Numbered from the stretch's first letter, positions 27,508 to 37,700 are shown. The stretch: DNA of 64,000 nucleotides from Paenarthrobacter nitroguajacolicus (GCF_029952445.1 NZ_JAQPPK010000006.1:62001-126000); one strand, 5' to 3'. Numbers and translations: made by a program. The notes: generated by a model not told the origin, from the sequence alone.

Positions 27508-28404
27508 ATGGATTGGTTAATTTGGGTCATTGTCATTGTTTTGGTCGTAGCGATTGTTTGGTGGCTCATGAGCCGCAACAAAGCAGCAAATTCGGCCGGA
27601 GGCCAGGCTCCCGCGGCAATGGAGCCCGCCAATACCGGGTCGGTGCCGGATCCGGGCGCGGTAACTGCGGGGGTAGCCGGACTGGCCGGGGTGAGCAATC
27701 TGGGCAAGGCGGCCGCCGAAGGCAGCGGACCGACCGGCGATGAGCCAGTCAGGGTCGAGCCCCCCATGGACGAACCTGCCAGGGATGAACCAGTCCGGGA
27801 TGAAAACCCGGCCCCCGTCGAGCCGGCAGTGGCAGAACCAGCCAATCCTGAGGTCGCCCCAACTCCCGGGCTGACCGTCGAGGAACCGGTCATTGCCGCA
27901 CCGGTAGTTGAGGAACCGGTAGTCGCTGAACCAGTAGTGGATACCGATGCCAAATTGCACTCGGCCGACGCCGGCGACGTGGACGACTGGGAGGCGGCGC
28001 CCGCGGCCGAAGTCACCGCCGATGACGTCACCCGGGCAGATGACGCGGCCGACAAAGCCGAATGGGAATCATCATGGACGGACGCCGCAGGCACACCGGT
28101 CCATCATCATGAGTACACGGACCCGCACTCCCCCACGCTTCCCGGCGCCGAGAGCGCGGCCGCCGAGAGTGCAGCCGCTGAAGAGCCAGCCGCGTCCGGA
28201 CACCTCGCGGCAGAAGAGCCCTATGGAACCGGCTCTTCCAGCACCCCGCGTGATGGCCACCCGGTCAAGGCGATCGCGGCGACCATGACCTACCACGATG
28301 AAGACGCCGCTGATTACGACGACGTCGAAGCGGATGTATGGTTCGAATCGGCAGCCCACGCTGAAGCAGCCGGATTCCGTCCACCAAGGCGCAGCAGGCA
28401 CTGA
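27508..28404 (+). CDS. Membrane-anchored acidic protein with C-terminal sunset-like domain
   Basis: The 298-residue protein has one N-terminal membrane helix (LIWVIVIVLVVAIVWWLM) and then a long Pro/Glu/Val/Ala-rich region with repeated EEPV, VAEP and DEPV units (about residues 70-150), which is probably disordered. The C-terminus reads HPVKAIAATMTYHDED...DVEADVWFESAAHAEAAGFRPP. This resembles the small module found in many actinobacterial proteins with a YH...AEVWFxSxxxAExAGF pattern, annotated as the sunset domain; here the usual serine/proline loop is replaced by acidic residues. The ATG at 27508 has AAGG upstream; a GTG at 27487 is an alternative. Function unknown. Confidence 0.78.
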   Translation: MDWLIWVIVIVLVVAIVWWLMSRNKAANSAGGQAPAAMEPANTGSVPDPGAVTAGVAGLAGVSNLGKAAAEGSGPTGDEPVRVEPPMDEPARDEPVRDENPAPVEPAVAEPANPEVAPTPGLTVEEPVIAAPVVEEPVVAEPVVDTDAKLHSADAGDVDDWEAAPAAEVTADDVTRADDAADKAEWESSWTDAAGTPVHHHEYTDPHSPTLPGAESAAAESAAAEEPAASGHLAAEEPYGTGSSSTPRDGHPVKAIAATMTYHDEDAADYDDVEADVWFESAAHAEAAGFRPPRRSRH

Positions 28405-28411
28405 ATCCGCG

Positions 28412-29533
28412 TTGAAGAAACTCGGAGCCATCCTCGCGCTTGCCTTGACGCTGACAATTTCGGCATGCACGGGAAGCACCTCCTCGCCAGGGACCGCAGC
28501 TACCCCAAACCCGGTCAGTAGTTCCGGGTCTCCCAATCCTGGAACCAGTCCAGCCACCCGGGCTGCACCCGCGACGCTCGAAGTCCACGAAAAGCTCGAC
28601 GTCGGGTTGCAGCTGCCATGGTCCGTCGTCTTCCTGCCGGACGGCACGGCCCTGGTTTCGGAGCGCGATTCGGCGAAGGTCATGGCAATCAAGGACGGGC
28701 GGGCAACACCGGTAGGTGAGGTGTCCGGCGTCGTACCCGGTGGAGAAGGCGGGCTGCTGGGGCTGGCGTTGTCGCCATCATCGGCCGCGGATCGCTGGCT
28801 GTACGCCTACTTCACCTCGGCAAGCGACAACCGGATTGCCCGCATGGAGCTCCGGGAGGACGCGGCAGGCGCGATGGGACTCGGGGCGCCGGAAGTCATC
28901 TTTTCCGGCATTCCGAAGGCATCGACGCATAACGGTGGACGTATCCGCTTCGGTCCCGACGGAATGCTGTATGCAGGCACCGGCGACTCCCAGCGCAGGG
29001 AGCAGCCCCAGGACAAGAATGCCTTGGGCGGAAAAATCCTGCGACTGACCCCGGAGGGACGGCCCGCGCCGGGCAATCCGTTCGGGGACAACCCCGTCTA
29101 CAGCTACGGACACCGGAACGTGCAGGGCCTGGCATGGGATGCCGCCGGCAGGCTGTGGGCAAGCGAATTTGGTCCGGATGTGGACGATGAACTGAACCTG
29201 ATCACGCCAGGCGGCAATTACGGATGGCCGTTGGTGACCGGCGCTCCCAACAGGAGCGGCCTGATCGATGCAAAAGTCGTCTGGCCCTCAACCGCCGAAG
29301 CATCACCGAGTGGATTGGAAATTGTGGACGGGGTGGCCTACACGGGAGCCCTTCGCGGCCAACGGCTCTGGGCCGTTCCACTGAAAGACGAAACAGCAGG
29401 CACCCCTGTGGCTTACTTCACAGGCGAATACGGCCGGTTGCGGGACGTGGCCCGCGCCCCGAACGGGGATCTATGGGTGCTCAGCAACAACAAAAACCCC
29501 GACTTTGCGCTGATTTTGAGAGGCAAACCCTGA
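28412..29533 (+). CDS. PQQ-dependent sugar dehydrogenase-like lipoprotein
   Basis: After a signal peptide KKLGAILALALTLTISAC with a lipobox cysteine, the mature protein is a beta-propeller of the soluble glucose dehydrogenase/HHIP-like family. Recognisable parts are LQLPWSVVFLPDGTALVSER, THNGGRIRFGPDGMLYAGTGD, YSYGHRNVQGLAWD and ASEFGPDVDDELNLITPGGNYGWP. Such enzymes oxidise sugars or related compounds outside the membrane using PQQ. The start is uncertain. A TTG at 28412, 7 nt after the preceding gene, gives a proper signal peptide, whereas the ATG at 28298 would add 38 residues that overlap that gene. Confidence 0.85.
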   Translation: MKKLGAILALALTLTISACTGSTSSPGTAATPNPVSSSGSPNPGTSPATRAAPATLEVHEKLDVGLQLPWSVVFLPDGTALVSERDSAKVMAIKDGRATPVGEVSGVVPGGEGGLLGLALSPSSAADRWLYAYFTSASDNRIARMELREDAAGAMGLGAPEVIFSGIPKASTHNGGRIRFGPDGMLYAGTGDSQRREQPQDKNALGGKILRLTPEGRPAPGNPFGDNPVYSYGHRNVQGLAWDAAGRLWASEFGPDVDDELNLITPGGNYGWPLVTGAPNRSGLIDAKVVWPSTAEASPSGLEIVDGVAYTGALRGQRLWAVPLKDETAGTPVAYFTGEYGRLRDVARAPNGDLWVLSNNKNPDFALILRGKP

Positions 29534-29592
29534 GGCAAACCCGAGGCAAACCAGGGTCACCGCGTCGATTTCACACTTCGGGCCAAGTCGTG

Positions 29593-29598
29593 TAGAGT
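29593..29598 (+). promoter_or_regulatory. -10 element of first tRNA-Lys unit
   Basis: TAGAGT in the context GTGTAGAGTTA, followed by TGTCGTTGCGGAG, lies 64 nt before the tRNA. The same context occurs before the second copy at 29853. Confidence 0.6.
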
Positions 29599-29661
29599 TA
29601 CATGTCGTTGCGGAGATCGCCGGGGAAACAAACACCCTGGGGTTGATCGAAATCAACAGCT

Positions 29662-29737
29662 GCACCTCTAGCTCAACTGGCAGAGCAATTGACTCTTAAT
29701 CAATGGGTTCCGGGTTCGAGTCCCGGGGGGTGCACCA
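29662..29737 (+). tRNA. tRNA-Lys (anticodon CUU), copy 1
   Basis: The 73-nt tRNA plus encoded CCA has acceptor stem GCACCTC/GGGGTGC with one T-G pair, anticodon stem ATTGA/TCAAT and loop CTCTTAA, giving CUU for AAG codons. The T arm carries GGGTTCGAGTCCC. A hairpin terminator follows. Confidence 0.95.
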
Positions 29738-29740
29738 AGA

Positions 29741-29780
29741 AAAGGTCCTGGAGTGATGTCACTCCAGGACCTTTTGTTTT
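29741..29780 (+). terminator. Terminator of first tRNA-Lys unit
   Basis: AAAGGTCCTGGAGTGA pairs with TCACTCCAGGACCTTT across a 2-nt loop, followed by TTTGTTTT. Confidence 0.9.
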
Positions 29781-29852
29781 CCCTCCGGAATGCAATCGCA
29801 TGAAGTGAGCAGTGCAACATTGCATGTGGTTTTGAACCAGCGAATTGTGGTG

Positions 29853-29858
29853 TAGAGT
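29853..29858 (+). promoter_or_regulatory. -10 element of second tRNA-Lys unit
   Basis: TAGAGT in GTGTAGAGTTA, 62 nt before the second tRNA and followed by the same TGTCGTTGCGGAG leader as in copy 1. Confidence 0.6.
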
Positions 29859-29919
29859 TATTTGTCGTTGCGGAGGTCAACGGGGAATGCAAATTCCTTC
29901 CAAGACCCAAACAATAGCT

Positions 29920-29995
29920 GCACCTCTAGCTCAACTGGCAGAGCAATTGACTCTTAATCAATGGGTTCCGGGTTCGAGTCCCGGGGGGTGCACCA
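29920..29995 (+). tRNA. tRNA-Lys (anticodon CUU), copy 2
   Basis: The sequence is identical to copy 1 across the mature tRNA and encoded CCA. It has its own promoter and its own terminator with a different stem sequence. Confidence 0.95.
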
Positions 29996-30000
29996 ACGTA

Positions 30001-30042
30001 AAAGGCTCCGGATCGTTCACACGATCCGGAGCCTTTACTTTT
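30001..30042 (+). terminator. Terminator of second tRNA-Lys unit
   Basis: AAAGGCTCCGGATCG pairs with CGATCCGGAGCCTTT, followed by ACTTTT. It lies 5 nt after the encoded CCA. Confidence 0.9.
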
Positions 30043-30087
30043 CCCTGGCAGGAATTCCCTTGCGGGAATCCTGCCTGGGCTTTTGAA

Positions 30088-30555
30088 TCACACTTGCGGC
30101 ACGTCGGTTTCGACCTCGTGGGACTCCTTCTCCGGAGCCGGCAGGCCCGCGAGTCCCCGGACAACAATCCTGAGTTCCTCCCGCAGCCTGGCGGTGTCCA
30201 CGGCGACGGGCGACAACACTTCCTGCTCAAGCTTCACGGCTTCCGCAAGGGCCGCAGTGCCCGCCTCCGTCAGGGTAACCACGTGGCTTCTGCGATCGGA
30301 ATCGCTGCGTTGACGGGTAACGTGCCCATGCAGCTCAAGCCTCGCAAGGGTGGTCCCCATGGTCTGGGCCTTGACACGCGCCACCTCGGCCAATGCCGCC
30401 TGGGTAATTGCACCCTTGGCTGCAAGTACTTGCATGGCAATGACACCGGCGTGGGTAAGGCCGATGGACTTCAATTTTTCGTTCCACGAGATTTCCACCA
30501 GGCGCGCAGCTGTCGAAAGCAATCGGGTGGTGGGCCATCTCTCCATATCTGGCAT
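30088..30555 (-). CDS. MarR-family transcriptional regulator
   Basis: The 155-residue protein has a winged helix-turn-helix (GAITQAALAEVARVKAQTMGTTLARLELHGHVTRQRSDSDRRSHVVTL in pieces) with the MarR wing SDSDRRSHVV, flanked by dimerisation helices. The ATG at 30555 (MPDMERWPTTRLL) lies 6 nt after TATACT, so the mRNA is probably leaderless; an upstream start at 30705 would overlap the promoter of the divergent peroxiredoxin gene. It is divergent from bcp, which suggests, but does not show, a link to oxidative stress. Confidence 0.9.
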   Translation of the reverse strand: MPDMERWPTTRLLSTAARLVEISWNEKLKSIGLTHAGVIAMQVLAAKGAITQAALAEVARVKAQTMGTTLARLELHGHVTRQRSDSDRRSHVVTLTEAGTAALAEAVKLEQEVLSPVAVDTARLREELRIVVRGLAGLPAPEKESHEVETDVPQV

Positions 30556-30561
30556 GCCGAC

Positions 30562-30567
30562 AGTATA
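30562..30567 (-). promoter_or_regulatory. -10 element of marR gene, leaderless
   Basis: TATACT on the minus strand, 6 nt before the ATG at 30555. Confidence 0.6.
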
Positions 30568-30640
30568 TGCGCGCAAGAGCCGGGGACGCGGCTTCTGCGG
30601 TCTAAACTGGTAAATCGCGATCGAAAGCAAGGAGCATATT

Positions 30641-31114
30641 TTGGCTGAACGACTTATCCCGGGCGACGACGCACCGGCCTTCACCCTGCAGGACGCCACG
30701 GGCAAAAGCGTCAGCTTGTCCGACTTCCGCGGCCGTAAAACGATCGTCTATTTTTACCCGGCAGCTTCTACTCCCGGATGCACCAAGGAGGCCTGCGACT
30801 TCCGGGACACCCTGGGTTCACTGCAGGCGGCCGGCTATGAAGTTATCGGCGTATCCCCCGATCCCGTATCAGCCCTGGCCAAGTTCGCATCCGAAGAACA
30901 ACTCACCTTTCCGTTGCTCTCCGACGAGGACCACGCCGTTGCTGATGCCTACGGAGCCTGGGGCGAAAAGAAGAACTACGGCCGGAGCTACCTGGGGCTG
31001 ATCCGCTCCACCGTTGTGGTTGACCCGGATGGCAAGGTCTCCCTGGCCCAGTACAACGTCCGTGCAACCGGCCACGTGGCCAAGCTGCGCCGGGACCTCA
31101 AGCTGGACGCGTAG
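30641..31114 (+). CDS. bcp: Thioredoxin-dependent peroxiredoxin (Bcp/PrxQ)
   Basis: The enzyme reduces hydrogen peroxide and organic peroxides. Its 157 residues include the peroxidatic cysteine in YPAASTPGCTKEACDFRD with the resolving cysteine five residues later, the PrxQ arrangement. The start is a TTG at 30641, decided by the strong ribosome site AAGGAG six nucleotides upstream. A TAAACT element at 30603-30608 is a probable -10. tRNA-Leu follows after 63 nt. Confidence 0.94.
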   Translation: MAERLIPGDDAPAFTLQDATGKSVSLSDFRGRKTIVYFYPAASTPGCTKEACDFRDTLGSLQAAGYEVIGVSPDPVSALAKFASEEQLTFPLLSDEDHAVADAYGAWGEKKNYGRSYLGLIRSTVVVDPDGKVSLAQYNVRATGHVAKLRRDLKLDA

Positions 31115-31118
31115 CGGG

Positions 31119-31124
31119 TACACT
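31119..31124 (+). promoter_or_regulatory. Probable -10 element of tRNA-Leu
   Basis: TACACT in GGGTACACTGG, 54 nt before the tRNA-Leu gene and just after the bcp stop. Confidence 0.45.
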
Positions 31125-31177
31125 GGAGGCCGGATACGGCATTTGGGCACCCGCACGGGCGATCCAGATGCCAACCA

Positions 31178-31259
31178 GCGCGAGTGGTGAAATTGGCAGA
31201 CACGCAGGATTTAGGTTCCTGTGCCTTCGGGCGTGGGGGTTCAAGTCCCCCCTTGCGCA
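31178..31259 (+). tRNA. tRNA-Leu (anticodon UAG)
   Basis: An 82-nt class II tRNA with acceptor stem GCGCGAG/CTTGCGC and discriminator A. The anticodon loop in GGATTTAGGTTCC gives UAG. A variable arm (TGCCTTCGGGCG) and the T arm GGGGGTTCAAGTCCCCC are clear. No CCA is encoded. Confidence 0.94.
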
Positions 31260-31299
31260 CATCAGTAGAGAAGTATCGTGGCTTTGAAGCACGCGGAGC

Positions 31300-31340
31300 A
31301 CCCCCGGTTGCAGAAAAGACTGCAGAACCGGGGGTTTTTT
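31300..31340 (+). terminator. Terminator after tRNA-Leu
   Basis: ACCCCCGGTT pairs with AACCGGGGGT, with an inner TGCAG/CTGCA stem, followed by six T. Confidence 0.9.
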
Positions 31341-31464
31341 CCTCAAGCAGCGGGGACAGCTTCCTGAAAAAGCGCTGGGAAGCGCACTCAGGACGTTCAA
31401 CTAGACTGGAACGCGGTCTGGCCTAAGCCGGCCACGGCATTCCAACCGGCTTGAGGGGACAAGA

Positions 31465-33141
31465 GTGGCAAGCAGCAAAATGCGGAGCCTGACCGTGCAA
31501 TTGCTCAGGGTGGGCTCTGTCTTTGCAGTATTGGGGCTCGCGGCGTGTACCGGAGCGCCTGGCCCTTCGCCGTCGTCGTCGGCCAACAACTCCACTCCGG
31601 CAGAGCCCACTGCCACCTTCAACTTCGGCACAGGCTCCATGCCTTTGGGGCTTGACCCAGCCATGACGGCCGACTCCGAGTCTTACCGGGTCACCCGCCA
31701 GGTCCTCGAAGGACTGGTTGGCGTTGACGGATCAACAGGTGAAACTACCCCCCTGCTGGCCACGGAGTGGAAAGACAGCAACAACGGACTGACGTACGAC
31801 TTCACTCTCCGCTCCAAAGTGACCTTCCACGACGGGACCCCCTTCGACTCCGCCGCGGTTTGTGCCAACTTCAACCGATGGTTCACCTTCCCTGCCGACC
31901 TTCGGAAGCAAGCACCCGGGATTTCCTTCCAGGGCGTCTTCAAGGCGTACTCGGACGAACCCGTGTTTTCCATCTTCAAGGACTGCAAGGTGGTTTCACC
32001 CACTGACGTGCAGATCAACCTGACCCGGCCTTTCACCGGATTCCTGCAGGCCCTGACACTCCCGGCCTTCGCCATCTCCTCACCGGCGGCCCTGGAATCG
32101 CAACGCGCCAACGTTCTGGACCAGGCCCGGAACGGCCAGGCTGTCTCCGCCTATGCGGGCCACCCTGTGGGTACCGGACCGTACCAGTTCGGAACCTGGG
32201 ACGAGAACAAGATCACCCTCCAAAGCTACAAAGGGTATTGGGGCAACCGGGGCCAGATAGCCACCATCAACTTCATTCCCTATGACCGTGCCGAGACTCG
32301 CCAACAGGCGCTGCTTGACGGCAAGATCGATGCCTACGACCTCGTGACGCCCTCAACCTTCGACCAACTGGTCAAGAAGGGTGTCCAGATCATCCAGCGG
32401 GATCCGTTCTCCGTGATGTACCTGGGTATCAACCAGGCAGTAGCACCCTTGGACAAGCTCGAGGTCCGCCAGGCCATAGAGATGGCAGTGGACAAAGAAT
32501 CCTTGATCCGGAAGTTCTTCATCGACAACACTGCCCAGGCATCCCAGTTCGTGCCGCCGAAACTGAGCGGCTTCAACAACAATGCCCCCTCGCTGGGCTA
32601 CAACCCCGAAAAGGCTAAACAACTCCTTGAGAAGGCCGGCTACAAGGGCGAGGAACTGAAGTTCTACTACCCCCTGAACGCTACCCGGGCCTACATGCCT
32701 ACGCCCGAGAAGATCTACGCCGAAATCAGCCGCCAATTGGTGGCTGTGGGCTTCAACATCAAACCAGTCCCTGTCGACTGGGAAAACGGCTATCTCCAAA
32801 AGGTCCAGTCCGCCGGGGACCGCGGCCTTCACCTGCTTGGATGGAACGGCTCATATGCCGATGCCGACAACTTCCTGGGGCCGCTGTTCGGCGAGACCCG
32901 CGCGGAGTTTGGCTACACGGACTCGGAGGTCTTCCACAAGATCGAACGGGCACGCGCCCTGCCCGACGGCGATGAACGCAACGCCCAGTACCAAGCCATC
33001 AATGCCGAGATCGCAGCGTCCGTGCCGGCTGTTCCCATTGCGTTCCCCATCTCGGCCCTCGCGTTGTCCAACAAGGTGGAAAGCTACCCGGCTTCACCGG
33101 TCCTCAACGAAGTTTTCACGAACGTCCGCTTAAAGCCTTGA
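31465..33141 (+). CDS. Peptide-type ABC substrate-binding lipoprotein (family 5)
   Basis: The 558-residue protein has a lipoprotein signal peptide ending in LGLAAC (Cys28), a Ser/Pro-rich linker, and the SBP_bac_5 fold with VTFHDGTPFDSAAV, GTGPYQ and a C-terminal VPIAFP segment. Family members deliver peptides, nickel or sugars to ABC importers. No permease or ATPase genes are adjacent; mqo follows after 79 nt. The GTG start at 31465 has GAGGGG upstream. TAGACT at 31402-31407 is a plausible -10. Confidence 0.92.
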   Translation: MASSKMRSLTVQLLRVGSVFAVLGLAACTGAPGPSPSSSANNSTPAEPTATFNFGTGSMPLGLDPAMTADSESYRVTRQVLEGLVGVDGSTGETTPLLATEWKDSNNGLTYDFTLRSKVTFHDGTPFDSAAVCANFNRWFTFPADLRKQAPGISFQGVFKAYSDEPVFSIFKDCKVVSPTDVQINLTRPFTGFLQALTLPAFAISSPAALESQRANVLDQARNGQAVSAYAGHPVGTGPYQFGTWDENKITLQSYKGYWGNRGQIATINFIPYDRAETRQQALLDGKIDAYDLVTPSTFDQLVKKGVQIIQRDPFSVMYLGINQAVAPLDKLEVRQAIEMAVDKESLIRKFFIDNTAQASQFVPPKLSGFNNNAPSLGYNPEKAKQLLEKAGYKGEELKFYYPLNATRAYMPTPEKIYAEISRQLVAVGFNIKPVPVDWENGYLQKVQSAGDRGLHLLGWNGSYADADNFLGPLFGETRAEFGYTDSEVFHKIERARALPDGDERNAQYQAINAEIAASVPAVPIAFPISALALSNKVESYPASPVLNEVFTNVRLKP

Positions 33142-33220
33142 CGATTCCCCACAATTTCAGTATTGGGTCTGCGCGGGGATATTCTGTGACAGCCAGTGCC
33201 GCCGCTAACGGAGATTGATC

Positions 33221-34726
33221 GTGACCTTCATTTCCAAGACTCAACATGCCGACGTCGTCCTTATTGGCGGCGGAATCATGAGTGCCACCCTTGGTGCGTT
33301 CATCAAGCAACTTGAACCCACCTGGACCATCTCCCTGTTCGAACGGCTCGACGAAGCGGGGCTCGAGAGCTCCGGACCGTGGAACAACGCCGGCACCGGA
33401 CACGCTGCCCTGTGTGAGCTTAACTACTCCCCTGCAGCAAAAGACGGTTCCGTGGATCCCTCCAAGGCTCTCCACATCAACGAACAGTTCCAGCTTTCAC
33501 GCCAGTTCTGGTCCCACTTGGTGGACAGCAATGTGATCGGATCCCCCAAGGGCTTCATCAACACCGTTCCGCACATGAGCTTCGTTATTGGCGATGACCA
33601 CGCGAAGTTCCTCAAGACCCGGTATGAGGCCCTCAAGCCCAACACGCTGTTCCGCAGCATGGAATACACCGAGGACCAGGACCAGATCGCCAAGTGGGCA
33701 CCGTTGATCGTCAAGGGCCGTGACCGCAAGCAGCGCGTCGCCGCCACCCGCGCGGCGGAAGGCACCGACGTCGACTTCGGCGCCCTGACCCGTGAGCTGA
33801 CCGGCTATCTGCAGGGCAGCGGTGCCGAGGTTAATTACGGACACGATGTCACCAACATCAGCCGCGCAGCTGGCGGCGGCTGGGACCTGTCCATCAAGCA
33901 CCCCAAGTCCGGCGAGCATGGCCGTATCCACGCCAAGTTCGTTTTCGTTGGCGCCGGTGGCGGCGCGCTCCACCTCCTGCAGGCCTCCGGCATCCCGGAA
34001 AGCAAGGGTTATGGCGGGTTCCCGGTCTCGGGACAGTTCTTCCGCTGCACCGACGACGCCATCACCTCCCAGCACAGCGCCAAGGTCTACGGACAGGCCT
34101 CGGTTGGCGCCCCTCCCATGTCAGTCCCCCATCTGGACACCCGGTTCGTTGACGGAAAGCGTTCGCTGCTGTTCGGCCCGTACGCCGGTTTCTCCACCAA
34201 CTTCCTGAAGACCTCCAGCTACCTTGACCTCCCGCTGTCCATCCGCCCGGGGAACATCATCCCCATGCTGGCAGTGGCCAAGGACAACATGGACCTCACC
34301 GCCTACCTCATCAAGGAGGTCGCCAAGCGGCATGAGGCCAAGGTGGAGTCGCTGCGCGAGTACTACCCCGAGGCCGTCGGCGGCAACTGGGAGCTGATCA
34401 CCGCCGGCCAGCGCGTGCAGATCATCAAGAAGGACGCCAAGAAGGGTGGCATCCTGCAGTTCGGCACAGAAGTCATCGCGTCCCGCGACGGCTCCATCGG
34501 TGCCCTCCTTGGTGCTTCCCCCGGCGCATCGACGGCCGTGCCGATCATGATCGAACTCCTGCAGAAGTCCTTCCCCAAGAACTTCAAGGGTTGGCAGTCC
34601 AAGCTCAAGGACATGATGCCGGGCTACGGCGTCAAGCTCAACGAGAACCCGGACCTCGCCGCCGAACTGGAAGCCAGCACGGCCAGGTCCCTGCAACTGG
34701 AAGTGGCCAACGCCATCCAAGGTTAG
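33221..34726 (+). CDS. mqo: Malate:quinone oxidoreductase
   Basis: This peripheral membrane FAD enzyme oxidises malate to oxaloacetate and passes electrons to quinone. The 501-residue protein has the FAD-binding [15 protein letters not shown] near the N-terminus and the family segment [20 protein letters not shown], and it matches the usual length. The GTG at 33221 is chosen because GGAG at 33210-33213 is 7 nt before it; a TTG at 33215 would be too close to that site. It appears to be transcribed alone or with the preceding lipoprotein gene. Confidence 0.95.
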   Translation: MTFISKTQHADVVLIGGGIMSATLGAFIKQLEPTWTISLFERLDEAGLESSGPWNNAGTGHAALCELNYSPAAKDGSVDPSKALHINEQFQLSRQFWSHLVDSNVIGSPKGFINTVPHMSFVIGDDHAKFLKTRYEALKPNTLFRSMEYTEDQDQIAKWAPLIVKGRDRKQRVAATRAAEGTDVDFGALTRELTGYLQGSGAEVNYGHDVTNISRAAGGGWDLSIKHPKSGEHGRIHAKFVFVGAGGGALHLLQASGIPESKGYGGFPVSGQFFRCTDDAITSQHSAKVYGQASVGAPPMSVPHLDTRFVDGKRSLLFGPYAGFSTNFLKTSSYLDLPLSIRPGNIIPMLAVAKDNMDLTAYLIKEVAKRHEAKVESLREYYPEAVGGNWELITAGQRVQIIKKDAKKGGILQFGTEVIASRDGSIGALLGASPGASTAVPIMIELLQKSFPKNFKGWQSKLKDMMPGYGVKLNENPDLAAELEASTARSLQLEVANAIQG

Positions 34727-34793
34727 GCCACACCCGGGGCTGCGGCCGGTTCCCGTCAGACGAATCGTTTCGTAGACCACAGGAGTCGATGCA

Positions 34794-37700
34794 ATGTTCC
34801 GCCTGGCCAAACTTTCACTGGGCAACCGGGCCCTGATCGCGCTGATCACCGTCTTTGCGGCGGTGTTCGGCGTGATCACCATGGGGTCTTTGAAGCAGGA
34901 ACTCATTCCTTCCATCGAGTTTCCGCAGATTACGGTTGTCACCTCCATGCCAGGCGCCTCCCCCGAGGTAGTGGACAAGCAGCTCAGCCAGCCCCTTGAG
35001 ACTGCCCTGAACAGCGTTGAAGGACTTGAGTCAACCTCGTCCACCTCACGCAACGGCGTTTCGCAGATCACCATGGTGTTCACCTATGGTTCCAACCTCG
35101 ACCGGGCACGCAACCAGATCGACCGGGCCATTTCCAACGCGAAGCGGGCTTTGCCCGCCAATGTGGAACCCCAGGCCATCGCAGGCAACATCAGTGACTT
35201 CCCGATCGTCTTCCTGGCTGTCTCTTCGGACAAGCCACTGAGCGAACTCAACGCGGACCTCCTGCGGCTCAGCGTGCCCCGGCTCCAGAAGATCGACGGC
35301 GTCCGTGGCGCCGATGTGACCGGCGGCGCCACCCAACACATCCTCATCCAGCCCCGCCAGGCAGACCTCGCCGGGACGGGGGCCTCAGTACAGTCCATCA
35401 GCAGTGCGCTGAAGAACAACGGAACACTGGTTCCTGTCGGCACCATCGAGGACCAAGGCAAAACGTTGTCCCTCCAGCTTGGCAGTCCAGTTGACTCCCT
35501 GGAGATCATCAAGGGACTTCCGCTGGCAGGTACCAGCAAAGCCACCACCATCGGAGCCGTGGCGGACGTCAGCATCAAGGACGATGCCCCCACGTCCATC
35601 ACGCGCACCAATGGCAAGCCCACGCTGGCCCTGTCTGTCACCAAGAAGCCCGAGGGCGACACCGTGGCGATCTCACATGCCGTCCGCGACGCGATCGGGC
35701 CCATGGAGGAAGAACTGGGCAACAACGCCAGTTTCACGCCTGTTTTCGACCAAGCCCCGTTCATCGAAAAATCCATCAAGGACCTCACCACCGAAGGCCT
35801 CCTTGGCCTTGGGTTCGCCGTGGCAGTCATCCTGGTGTTCCTGATGTCCGTCCGCTCCACTTTGGTCACGGCGGTGTCCATTCCGCTCTCACTGCTGATA
35901 ACGTTCATCGGCATCTCGGCCACAGGGTATTCACTGAACATCCTCACCCTGGGTGCCCTCACCATTGCGATCGGGCGCGTGGTGGACGACTCGATCGTGG
36001 TCATCGAGAACATCAAACGCCACTTGAGCTACGGAGAACACAAGCTCACGGCAATCCTGACGTCCATCCGCGAAGTGGCAGGGGCCATCACGGCCTCGAC
36101 GCTGACCACAGTTGCGGTGTTCCTGCCAATTGCCTTCGTGGGCGACCTCGCCGGTGAGTTGTTCCGGCCCTTTGCACTGACCGTCACCATCGCGCTGTTG
36201 TCTTCGCTCCTGGTGTCCCTGACGATCGTTCCTGTGCTGGCCTACTGGTTCCTTTCTTCCCCCAGGAAGGGCGCGGAAGCGGCTGCCGCTACCAAGGAGG
36301 CGGCGGAGAAAGCCCGTGAAGCCGAGCAGCGGAGCAGGCTCCAGCGCGGCTACCTGCCCATCCTGACGAAGACACAGAAGCACCCGGTCATCACCTTGTC
36401 CGCGGCTGCCCTGATCCTGGTGGCTACCATCGCCGTGTCACCGCTGCTGGCCACGGACCTGCTGGGCCGCTCGGGCGAGAACAGCATGACGGTCCGCCAG
36501 GTGCTTCCGGCCGGGACCAGCCTGCAGGCCACCAGCGAGGAGGCAACGAAGGTCGAGGACTCGCTGAAGGGCATCCAGGGCATCAAGGATGTGCAGGTAA
36601 CCTCCGGCAATGCCCAGACCGGCTTCGCCGCCCTGACATCCACGGGTTCCTCGAACTCCACCTTCACGATTGTCACCGATGAGAAGGTCAACCAGGCCAA
36701 GCTGCAGGACGAAGTCCGCAGCAAGCTGGCAGGGGCTGCTGGCAAGATCACTGTTGGTTCCCAGCAGGGCGGGTTCGGCACATCCTCAACCGTGGACGTC
36801 ACCATCAAGGCCGCCAACTCCGCAGACTTGAAGACCGCAAGCGATGCCGTGGTCAAGGCCATGGATGGCGTTCCCGGCAGTACTGAGGTTGCCACCAACC
36901 TGGCGTCCACCCAGTCGGCGGTCCAGGTCCGGGTTGACCGCGCCAAGGCCGTGGCTGCCGGATTGACAGAGGATCAGGTGGGAGCTTTCCTGGCTTCCAC
37001 AGTCAGCCCCATCCCTGCCGGCACTGTGCGGATCGACACCGACGACTACCCCGTTCAGATCGGCGAAGGAACCCGCTTTACCAGCATTGCCGCCGTTCGG
37101 GCGCTCCAGCTCCCAACTGCCCGCGGCGGCGTCGCGCTTGAGACCATCGCCGCCGTCGAACAAGTGGATACGCCGGTGTCCATCACCAGCAGCAACGGCC
37201 AGCGGACAGCGCGCGTGACCGTCACGCCGTCGGGCTCCAACCTGGGCAGCGTCAGCACCGCGGTGCAGGAGCGCCTGGCAAAAATCGACCTTCCGGCCGG
37301 CGTCACCGCAAACATCGGCGGCGCTACAACCCAGCAGGCCGAGTCCTTCCGCCAATTGGGCCTGGCGCTTCTGGCAGCGATCGCGATCGTATACGTAATC
37401 ATGGTGGCAGCCTTCAAGTCCCTCATCCAACCGCTGATCCTGCTGGTTTCCGTGCCCTTCGCCGCCACCGGCGCAGTGGGACTGCTGTTGCTGACCGGTG
37501 TCCCGCTGGGCCTGCCGTCGCTGATCGGCATGCTGATGCTGGTGGGGATCGTCGTCACCAACGCCATTGTCCTGATCGACCTCATCAACCAATACCGGAA
37601 ACCACATGACGGCCGCCCGGGCATGAGCGTAGCTGACGCCATTACCCACGGCGCCCGGCAACGTCTCCGCCCCATCCTGATGACGGCCCTGGCAACGGTG

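Noticed and set aside
29662..29995. Attachment-site duplication from an integrated element at tRNA-Lys
   Set aside because: Both tRNAs are complete with their own promoter and terminator, only about 180 nt separate them, and no integrase is present.
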